Below, piece after piece: positions 25,401-35,689 of a stretch of DNA of 64,000 nt (position 1 is the stretch's first letter; the number at the start of each line of letters is the position of its first letter). The stretch is from assembly GCA_020809705.1 (NCBI GenBank), contig CP085835.1, forward strand, positions 3,968,001-4,032,000, written 5' to 3'. A program made the position numbers and the translations under genes. The stretch is from Calonectria ilicicola. Its lineage: Eukaryota; Ascomycota; Sordariomycetes; Hypocreales; Nectriaceae. A model generated the notes under the pieces. That model saw only the letters and a list, made by a program, of their open reading frames with translations, ran no database searches and was not told the DNA's origin.

Positions 25401-28400
25401 GATAAAAATATTATTTAAGTAGTAAATAATAAAGATATTTAAATATTTTTATAATATATTAATTATTATTTATTAGAATAATATTAATATATTTATAAGT
25501 CTAAAAAGTATAATTAGATATTTAAATAATTTAAACTTAGTTTAGAAAGTAATTTTCTATTTATATTTTTCTTTAATATAAATAAGATTATATACTCCTT
25601 TAAAATCTAATATAATAAAGATATTAACTTTATAAAGGTAATTTTTTATTTTATTAATTAATAATAGTAAAGTATAATTTTTAATAATAATATTATTAAG
25701 CTATTAATAGTCTATAATAAAGTATAGCTTCCTATTTTTCTTAAATATAAATATAATAAAGTAATTAACTTTAGAGTTTAAAATATAAATATATCCCCTT
25801 TTAAGTATATCTTAGATATATTCCTTTAAGGTATTAAGCTTAATTTAATTAAAATTATAAATAAGATAAAATTAGGTATTAGATCTGTTTTTAAGGACAA
25901 TTTTATAATCCTACTAGCTAAACTTAGGTAATCTAGTGTTTAGTTCTTTTATAAAGAGTTTTTTGTAGATTTAGTACTATAGAAATATATTATATAGTTT
26001 ATTTACTTTTACTTTAATTTTTATTTCTTTAAGACTTTTATTAATTTATTAGAATTATATTCTAAGGTAGATAATTATTTATTATCTTTACTTTTTCTAA
26101 TTATTTTTATACTTATATTTTATTTCTTTAAGTAATAAAGATTCTTTTTACTTATATCTTTTACTTAATTAGAGCTAGAAGTTTAAGATCTTTTATTATA
26201 TTTTATAAAAATATTATTAATTATATTATATTCCTTAAATATTTATATCTAACTAGTATACTAGTAAATATTAAGATTATATTAGTATAACTATAGATAC
26301 TTTAAAACTAGATTATATTATCTAATATTAATAATATTAAAGATTATTTCTTGATTTTTTCCTTTAATAAAGACTTTTAAATAATCAATCTTTTTATTTA
26401 TAATATTATTATTATAGCTAAAAGAGGTTTTTTTTATATTAATAATTTTATATAGATTAACTTTTGTTATTTATAGTAGTTAAAATTGATTAATTATTTA
26501 AGGATTTATATAATTCTGCTTAGCTCTGCTATTTACTATAGTATTATATTACTTCCCTTTAATCCTTATTTTTATTTTTAATTATTATTAAGATTATTCT
26601 TTAGTTATAGAATATAAAGCTTTTTTAAGGAGTTCTTTTAGTAACTTTGGGGATTATTGCCCTAATTACTTCTGTTGCTCTTCTATAGGGGGCTTTATTT
26701 ATTTTTTGGTTTTATTTAGTATTAGGCTATTACTTTATTTATTATATGGATATTATATTTAGGATCTTGATATTTATTTTAGGGTAGTTTGTTATAATTG
26801 AGGAACTTAAGCTTACTTAATTCTAATATAGTAAACTAGTAGTAGGAGTTTTTTTCTATTATTTTATATTAATTGAAGTATCTTTTGTAAGTATAATAAA
26901 TAATTATATCTTCTATTTTAATAAGAAAGTATATTATATATTATTTTTACTTTATATATTGAAAATAGTTGTAATTATAGTAGCTTACTTATAAGATATT
27001 TTTATATTCTTTATATATTATATTTAATTTAAGGTTATTTTCCTTATATTAGATAGATTGAGGATTGTGGTTTTTTAGTTGCCATTTACTTTATATAAGT
27101 AGAAAGACTTTATCTCTATCCTATAAGGGTTCCCTAACTTATTAGGCTATTTTTTTTAATACTAGTTATCTATTTTCTATTTCTATTTTCATTATAAGTA
27201 TAAGTATTCTATTATATTAGTGCTTTATTAGTATATATATTTAAAATAGATATAGGGATTTCTATCTTCTTAGCTTATTCTAACCATTTGTAGGGAAGGC
27301 AGGACTGGCCTTCTTATTAGGTTGATTATATTTTTTGGATAGCTTTATTAATTTCTTATTATAGAATAAGTTTTACCTTATATAATTTATAGTTTTCTAT
27401 ATATTACTTAATTATAGTGGTTGATTTATATTTCTTAATAATAGTAAGAATAACTTTTTCTATAGTATTCTCTTTTCCTTCTAATACTAAGGTCTATTAA
27501 ATTTTTATAATATTAAGTTATTTCTATCCTTCTAATATAAATTTAAATTAATTTCTTATTTTTAAGGAGTAATATTTAAAGGATTTATATTCTTTCTTTT
27601 TATAATTAAAGTAGGTAATTTTACTTTTATTATATCTTTAGGTAGTATTAAGTTCTATTGGTCTTAAATAAGTCCTATATATAGTATTTTATTACTTATT
27701 CTAGGTTTTTTCTTTATTTAGGATATATAGATTTTTATTATCTTAAGTATATTCTTTATATTAGTTAAATTATCTTTTATTAATTTTAATAGTACTTTTA
27801 ATATACTTTAAGAGTTTTTCTAGCCAATCTTCCTTATAGATTTTATCCTTAACTTCACTCTTTAGGCCTCTATAGTAGAGTTCTATTAGTATATTATTAT
27901 CCTAAGCTATTTATATTATAATTCTTTTAAATTTAGCTAAATATTAATTATAAGATTTTATTTATTTAAATTTATATAATTAGTTTATAACTTATTATTT
28001 TATATTAATTATATTAAAATTATCTTTAATAATAATTTCAAAATATTCCTAATTTTTAAAGATCTCTTAAATTTCTTTATTTTAATTAATATTATTTTTA
28101 TTTTCTAGATAGTCTCTTATAATAGATTCAAACTATACTTCTATATCTCCTTAAAAAGGGTTTTAGTATATAGTACTTAGGCTTTAGAAGTTACTAGTTA
28201 GATTAGGAAGAAGTAGAAGCATTCCTTTATTTAGGTAAGGAAGAGGATTATATTAATAGCTTTTTCTAGAAAGGGTTCTAGGATTAGGGATCTTAGAATT
28301 TCATTAATATCTTTACCCTTATTTCCTTTAACTATAGTAGTTCTAGCTTTTTCTATTTTAAATTATACTTATATATTTATAAGTTTTTTCTTAATCTATT

Positions 28401-28517
28401 ATAATTCTATAATTAACTTAGTATTATTAAAAGAAGTAATAATAATAAGGTTCTTTTTGAATATTATTATTATTTAATTATTAATATAGGTAATTAATTA
28501 AATAAGAGCTTTTAATA
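22418..28517 (-). pseudogene. Gag-pol relic of element C
   Basis: Aligns with the internal region of A in reverse orientation; RT fingers near 25715-25780 and catalytic box near 25405 with both aspartates changed. No frame is open. Confidence 0.75.
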
Positions 28518-28917
28518 TATAATAATCTAATTAATTCTTAATTTAATAAATTAATTAAAATAAAAGATTTATTATTAATAGAATGGTTAGGTGTGTTATA
28601 GTAAAATAAAGTAATGGAAGTATTATATTAAGTAATAGTTAATTATAATTAAGGTAACCAAATTATATTAAAAGTTAATTAATTCCATTTCTTATAATAA
28701 GATCTAATCTATTTATATACTATTATATCTAAGGTTCTATTATTATAATAATTGAATAAAATTAATTTAATAATATTTGCTATAATCTTTGGTGATGTTG
28801 AACAAGGGCCATTCGACTTTACTCTTATTAGTTGGTTATGTGGGTCTAGGGTAGTCTTATTATGATTGGTTGGGGTTCTGCCTGTGGTCACCGCTTTTAG
28901 GTGTCCGGGTCATAACA
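28518..28917 (-). repeat. 5' LTR of element C (400 bp)
   Basis: Ends CCGGGTCATAACA on the plus strand, i.e. TGTTATGACCCGG on the minus strand. The outer 140 bp are the best preserved copy of this LTR start in the window. Confidence 0.92.
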
Positions 28918-28922
28918 AATTA

Positions 28923-29050
28923 TAGGGTGATTACTAATGTTGTGAGTGATCGCTTGTAAGTGCTTCCTTATTGGTTGGTGTGGGGCTATAGGGTAGGTGA
29001 GTATCATTTCTGCCTTGTTTGACCGCCCAGGCGTGTCATGGGTCATAACA
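28923..29050 (-). repeat. Right LTR of D, outer 128 bp
   Basis: Resumes the LTR cut at 22017 and ends GGGTCATAACA. Nearly unmutated; shows the D-specific LTR start on the minus strand (TGTTATGACCCATGACACGC). Confidence 0.88.
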
Positions 29051-29055
29051 TATTT

Positions 29056-32000
29056 AGCTAAATTCAAAAGAATTATAGTACAAATAGTCTAGGATAATAA
29101 TATATTAATAAAACTTTACTATAGAAGCTTGAAGGGCGAAGTTAAGAATAAAATCTATAAGAAAGATTAGTTAAAAAAACTCTTAAAGTATATTAAAAGT
29201 ATTATTAAGATTAATAAAAGATAATTTAACTAATATAAAGAATATATCTAAAATAATAAAACCCTATATATCCCAAATAAAGAAAAAACCTAAAATAAGT
29301 AATAAAGTATTATATATAGAACTTATTTAGGATTAATAGAACTTAATACTACCTAAGATTATAATAAAAGTAAGATTATCTACTTTAATTATAAAAAGAA
29401 AGAATATAAATCCTTTAAATATTATTCTTTAAAAATAAGAAACTAGTTTAAATTTATACTAAAAGAATAAAAATAACTTAATATTATAAAAACCTAATAG
29501 ATCCTAGTACTAGAAGGAAAAGGGAATATTATAAGAAAAATTATTCTTATTATTATTAAGAAATATAAATTAACTACTATAATTAAGTAATATATAAAAG
29601 ACTATAAGTTATACAAAATAAAACTCATTTTATAATAAGAAATTAACAAAATTATCCAAAAAATATAATCAATCTAATAAAAAAGCTAGTCCTACCTTCC
29701 CTATAAATAGCTAAAATGAGCTAAGAAGATAGAAATCCTTATATCTATTCTAAATATATATATTAATAAAGTATTAGTATAGTAGAATATTTGTACTTAT
29801 AATAAAAATGGAAATAGGAAATAAATAACTAATATTAAAAGAATGGCTTAATAAATTAAAAAACTCTTATAAAATAGAAATAAAGTCTTCCTACTTACAT
29901 AAAGCAAATGACAATTAGGAAACTATAACCCCTAATCTATCCAATATAAGAAGGATAACCCTAAACTAAATACAATATATAAAGAATATAAGAATATCTT
30001 ATAAATAAACTATTATAATTACAATTACCTTTAATATATAAAGTAAAAATAATATATAATATACTTCCTTATTAAAGTAAAAGATATAATTATCTATTAT
30101 ATCTATAGAAAATACTTTAATTAGTATAAAGTAATAAAAAGAAACCTTTACTATTAGTTTACTATATTAAAACTAAGTAAACCTAAGTTCTCTAATTATA
30201 GTAAATTACTTTAGAATAAATATTAAGATTCTAAGTATAATATCTATATATTAGATAAAGTAATAGCTTAATATTAAATAAAATTAAAAAATAAGTAAAG
30301 CCCTTTATAAAAGAGTAATAGAAGTAATTAAGATAATAATCTTTAAAATTATTAAAAGAACTTTTTAAAAAAGCTTTATATTTTATAATTAAAGAATAAT
30401 TTTAATAATAATTAAAAATAAAAGTAAGAATTAAAGGGAAGTAATATAATATTATAGTGGATAGTAAAGCTAAGTAAAATTATATAAATTTTTAAGTAAT
30501 TAACTAACTTTAATTACTATAGATAATAAAAGTTAATTTATATAAAATTATTAATATAAAAGGAACCCCTTTTAGCTATAATAATAATATTATAAATAAA
30601 AAGATTAATTATTTAAAAATCTTTATTAAAAGAAGAAATTAAAAAATAATCTTTAATATTATTAATATTAAATAATATAATCTAATTTTAAAATACCTAT
30701 AATTATATTAATATAATCCTAATATCTACTAGTATATTAGCTAGATATAAATACTTAAGAAGTATAATATAACCAATAATATTTCTATAAAATATAATAA
30801 AAGATCTTAAACTTCTAGCCCTAACCAAGTAAAAGATATAAGTAAAGAAAAATCTTTATTATCTAAAAAAATAAAATATAAATATAAGAATAATTAAAAA
30901 AGGTAAAAATAATAAACAATTACTTACCTTAGAATATAATTTTAATAAATTAATAAAAGCCTTAAAAAAATAAAAGCTAAAATAGAAATAGATAGATTAT
31001 ATAATATACCTTTATAATACCAAATCTACAAAAAGCTCTTTATAAAAGAACTAGATACTAGACTATTTAAGTTTAGCTAGTAGGATTATAAAATCGTTCT
31101 TAAAGATAGATTTAATATCTAATTTTATTTTATTTATAATCTTAATTAAATTAAATTTAATACTTTAAAGGAATATATCCAAGATATACTTAAAAAAGAA
31201 TATATCTATATTTTAAATTTTAAAACTAATTATTTTATTATATTTATATTTAAAAAAAATAAAAAACTATATTTTATTATAGACTATTAATAGCTTAATA
31301 ATATTATTATTAAAGACTATACTTTACTACTATTAATTAATAAAATAAAGGATTATCTTTATAAAGCTAATATTTTTATTATACTAGATCTTAAAGAAGT
31401 ATATAATCTTATTTATATTAAAAAGGGATATAAGTAGAAAACTACTTTCCAAATAAAATTTAAATTATTTAAATACTTAATTATATTTTTTAAACTTATA
31501 AATATACTAATATTATTCTAATAAATAATAATTAATATATTATAAGAATACTTAAATATTTTTATTATTTATTATTTAGATAATATCCTTATTTTCTTTA
31601 AAAATAAAGAAAAATATAAAAAATATATTTATAAGATCTTAAAAGCCCTCCAAAACACCAAACTCCTAATTAAATTAGAAAAAAGTAAGTTCTATACCTA
31701 AGAAATAGAATTTCTAAGATATATTATCAGCCCTAATAAAATTCATATAAACCTAAAGAAAATTATTATAATAAAAGATTAAAAGGAATTTATTAATATA
31801 AAGAAAATATAAGCCTTCTTTAAATTTATTAATTATTATTAAAGATTTATTAAAGGATTTAATAAAATTATTTTAGATATAATAGAATTAATTAAGAAAG
31901 GAATTATCTTTTAATAGGAAAATAAAGTATAATAATTATTTAAAATTATAAAAAATATTATTTTAGAAGAACCTATTCTTATAATATTTAACCTTAATAA

Positions 32001-34581
32001 GCTTATAAAGCTAGAGATTAATATATTGGACTTTACTCTAGGGGCCTAGATTAGATAATAAGATAAATAAGAAAATCTATATCCTATAATATTCTACTTA
32101 TATAAGCTATATAACTTTAAGCTAAATTACTTTATTTATAATAAAGAATTCTTTATTATTATTAATACTTTTAAAAAATTCTAATAATACCTTTTAAAAA
32201 ATAATTATAAAATTATAATATATATTAACTATAAAAACATTACCTACTTTATAATTACTTAAAAACTTAATAAAAGATAATTATAATATATAAAATACTT
32301 ATCCAAATTTAACTACCAAATTATCTATATTAAAGGAATTAAAAATAATTATATTAATATAATTAGCTACTAATCTAACTATAATATAAAAAAACTAAAA
32401 ATATAAAAAAAACTATTAATCTATAATACTAATAAAGGCCTAAAATAAGCCTTAATTAATAAAATAATAATAAAAATAAAGAAAATAATCACTATTATAA
32501 AAGTAAGAGAACTACTATATATAACTAAAATTATTATTATAAAAATATTAATATAATAAGTGGAATAGGATAATCTATTACTAAAAAAATTAAAGAATAT
32601 AATCTAGTACTTCTAGAAGAAGAAAAAACAGATTACCTATAAGTACTAAAGGAATACCAAATAGAACTAATAAAAGATATTTATAAATATCCCTTATATA
32701 GCTATAAAGATATTAATAAAACCTTTAAAAAAGTTAAATAGATATTTTCCTTTAATAAAATAAAAAAGAAAGTTAAATAAATATATAAAAAATATAGCCT
32801 ATATTAATACTCCAAAAAACCAAGATATAAACTATATAGATTATTATAATCATCCCCTATTATATAATAATTATAAGATTTAATTATAATAGATTTTATT
32901 ACTAACCTTCTCTTATTAGTAAATCCTATTATAAAAGTATATTATAACAATATTTTTATTATTATTAACTACTTTATAAAAATAATATATTATCTCTCTT
33001 ATAATAAAGTAATAAAAGAAAAATAATTTACCTATCTTTTCTTTTAAAATATAATTATTATATATAAATTATTAACTAAAATTATTTCAAATAAAGGATA
33101 ATTATTTATATTTAAGTTTTAATAAAGCCTAATATCCTTAATAAGATTAAACTATAAGCTAAGTATAATCTTCTATCCCTAAATAAATAGACAAACCAAA
33201 TAATAGAATTAGAAAATTAAGTAATATCTATAATATTATATTAATTATAAATAAACCGATTAAATAAAGAAGTTATTTATTATATAATTAATATATAATA
33301 TATTTTATAATTATAATATTAAAATAATACTAATAAAAGCTAATTTTAACTTTATATTAAACACTTATTAAGCTCCTTTAAAAAATATAATTTAAATAAA
33401 AGCTATAATTAAGTTAGATAATTTAAGAAAATTATATAAAGAAATAAAAATAAAACTTAAGTTTATCTATAATATAATAAAAAGATATTATAATTTAAAA
33501 AGATTAAAGGAATTATCCTTCTTAAAGAGAGATATAGTCTACCTAATAATAAAAAATCTTATAATAAAAAAATAAAATAAAAAAATTAACTTTATATAGA
33601 TTAAATTATATTTAATTAAAAGAAAAATATTAAAAAATAATTATAAACTTAATCTCCTAGATAATATTAAGGTTTATTTTATCTTCTATATCTTACTATT
33701 AGAACCTGGTAATAGTATCTAAGTAAATATAGAACCTAAATATAAACTATAAATAAAAAACCTAAAAGATTAATAGAAAGTTAAAAAAATCTTATAAAGA
33801 AAAAAAGAAGATAGAAAATTTAAAATTAAATAAAAAGATTATAAGGAAATAATCTAAGAATCTATTAAATATCTTATATATTACTTAAAAATACTAGAAG
33901 TATTTCTCTAGAATTAATATAAAGAAAATCAAGTAAACCATTCTAATTAATAACTTTATAATCCTTAAGTAATTATATCTTTAATAATACTAATACCTTA
34001 GTATACTTTTTTCTTCTAATTTATCTAAATTTTTATAATTTTAAAAAATTATCTTTTTTACCTTTTTATATAAATAATACTTTTAAGTATATAAGTATTA
34101 TAATTAAACTAAAGTACTTATTAAATCTACCTTAGCCTTCTTCTTCTCCCTATTAATCTAATCTTTCTTATAAAAAACTTACTTAATTAAAAAAAAATAA
34201 ATATATAAAAATAAAAAAAGAAAAATATATTTATAAGCTTAAATAAAAATACCTTTAAAATTATAATTAAAATACTTATTCTTTATATAAAATTTATAAT
34301 AATTTTTCCCCTTAACTATAATATAGAATAACTACTTAATATAAAAATAAGCTAAATAATAAAATATTTTAAAATTAAATTTATTAATTAATTTAATAAT
34401 ATTCTTTTAATAAGCTTTAATTATCTTAAGATAAGGCATAATTTTAATAATACAATCTAATATCCTATTAATACTAAAGACTATAAGAAGATAAAAAAAG
34501 AAAAATATATAATAATTACAAGTAAGGAAACTAGCTTATTTACCTAACCTTAAAATAAGACTAATAAAAGAAGAAGTATTA
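29056..34581 (+). pseudogene. Gag-pol relic of element E, main part
   Basis: Continues the gag relic from 8389. RT fingers near 31240, catalytic box near 31575 reading YLDN, integrase about 32640-33200 and a chromodomain near 33780-33850. Frames are interrupted by many TAA/TAG codons. Confidence 0.75.
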
Positions 34582-34981
34582 TATTATAACCTAATTACCC
34601 AAAAAAATAATAATTATAAACAGAACCCTAACTAATCAAATTAAACTACCCTAAACCTATATAACTAATTAATAAAAATAAAATCAAATAACTTTTATTT
34701 AATATAATTAAAAATTATAATAAATATAATTAAATTAACCTTATTCAACCATTATAATAATAAAATCTTAAATATAATAATATATAAATAAATTAAATCT
34801 TACTATAAAAAATAAAACTAATTAATTTTCAATATAACTTAATTATCTTAATTACAATTAACTATTACCTAATATAATACTTCTATTACTCCATTTACCA
34901 TAACACACCTAACCATCCTGCCAACAATAAACCCTTCATTCTGATTAATTCATCAAATTGGGAATTGACCAGACCGTTACA
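34582..34981 (+). repeat. 3' LTR of element E (400 bp)
   Basis: Starts TATTATAACCTAATTACCC and ends ATTGACCAGACCGTTACA. The last 90 bp are nearly unmutated, next to the second TCCAC copy (34982-34986). Confidence 0.92.
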
Positions 34982-35115
34982 TCCACTTAGGTAGCTGTTG
35001 GCAAACCTGAAAGCTTGTCAGATCATGCAAATAAAAGGCGTTTGCAGGGGCATTACACTGTGCTCCAAAAGGCTGGCATGATGACCAGAATCATGGCGTT
35101 TCGAAATGATATCAT
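34982..35115 (-). pseudogene. 5' portion of the interrupted BacA/prephenate-dehydratase-like gene
   Basis: Exon 1 runs 35115-35057 (ATG, 19 codons plus 2 nt), then a 50-nt intron (35056-35007, GTAATG...CTGAC...TTTCAG, good branch site), then 25 nt of exon 2 to the E insertion. Joined to 7404-6874 with one TCCAC copy removed, the frame is continuous: 84 + 531 nt = 205 codons including the stop. The N-terminus contains a hydrophobic run (ILVIMPAFWSTVFANS), so the protein may be secreted or membrane-inserted. The start is the ATG in the frame that the intron connects to the body; ATGs in the other two frames upstream lead to stops. Only the splice and start are inferred; the insertion junction is seen directly. 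Confidence 0.6.
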
Positions 35116-35689
35116 TGTGGCGGTCAGTAATAATGAACAAAGCAGGACTTGGGCGAGGAAGGTAATAAGCAATGCAATTGACAGTTGATGCTTTCTTAAT
35201 CAAGAGTTTTAAAAGTCAATCATGCATGGTCCTTTGTCCCTTTTATACTTGGCGTGGCCTTTTTCGTAGCTCCATGTTGGCTAGGCGTTATCTGAGCAGT
35301 TGTCCCCTCATTTTCTCTCACAAAATGCTCTTGGTTCATGATGGGAAAGCGGGGTTGGTTTCTGAACAAAATCGATAAGGTGAGACATAGATAATCCCCA
35401 AGACAATGAATATCAGTTTGAATTATGCATTACATCTCGTAAATTGACTACATTGCCCGGAATTATCTCTGATCCAAATGGTTGAATCGGAAATTGACCT
35501 GAACCTTGACCCTCCCGCATCCCAAAATGGTTTGGCCTCGCTTAACCCACAGGCGAGTTCCACAATTCCCTGCTACGGAACCCCACGACTACGCGAACGT
35601 CTGATAAGAGAGCTCACTGAGACAATTCCGGTCTTAATTCCGATGTTTATTTTCCTCCTCAATCTTACATTTGCCCTTCCAGCACTCCA
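35116..35689. promoter_or_regulatory. Divergent spacer between interrupted gene and Zn2Cys6 regulator
   Basis: 574 bp of ordinary composition with no convincing gene. The two genes start on opposite strands here, so it must hold both promoters. I see no certain TATA box. Confidence 0.4.

Larger units (their letters stand above)
22018..28917 (-). mobile_element. Gypsy chromovirus C, full length (6,900 bp)
   Basis: Minus-strand element with 400-bp LTRs at 22018-22417 and 28518-28917, inserted in the right LTR of D. Perfect 5-bp duplication AATTA at 22013-22017 and 28918-28922. Internal region 22418-28517 carries chromodomain, integrase, RT (about 25300-25800, catalytic box reads YLNN) and gag relics in minus orientation. 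Its 5' LTR end (28780-28917) is almost free of RIP and preserves TGTTATGACCCGGACACC on the minus strand. Confidence 0.92.
8390..29050 (-). mobile_element. Gypsy chromovirus D, full length, split by A and C
   Basis: Minus-strand element of 6,846 bp of its own sequence: 8390-8454, 15365-22017 and 28923-29050. Both LTRs reconstruct to 395 bp (8390-8454 plus 15365-15694; 21751-22017 plus 28923-29050). Target duplication TATTT at 8385-8389 and 29051-29055. Its LTR shares the 3' half with the 400-bp LTRs of A, C and E but has an unrelated 5' half. Pol runs on the minus strand; near 18655 the catalytic box still reads YLDN (from YLDD). Younger than E, older than A and C. Confidence 0.9.
7410..34981 (+). 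mobile_element. Gypsy chromovirus E, full length, carrying nested elements D, A and C
   Basis: LTR-to-LTR element of 6,906 bp of its own sequence (7410-8389 plus 29056-34981) in plus orientation. Both LTRs are 400 bp, start TGTTATGACC and end GACCGTTACA in their least-mutated form. The perfect 5-bp duplication TCCAC flanks it at 7405-7409 and 34982-34986. Element D sits in its gag region with the duplication TATTT (8385-8389 and 29051-29055). Gag, reverse transcriptase, integrase and chromodomain relics are present in order but full of RIP stops. It is the oldest insertion of the nest. Confidence 0.93.

Noticed and set aside
28709..28891. 60-codon minus-strand frames in the LTRs (also 8481-8663 and 7365-7619 on plus)
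   Set aside because: They recur at the same place in each LTR copy and are simply the LTR start read in one frame, not conserved proteins.
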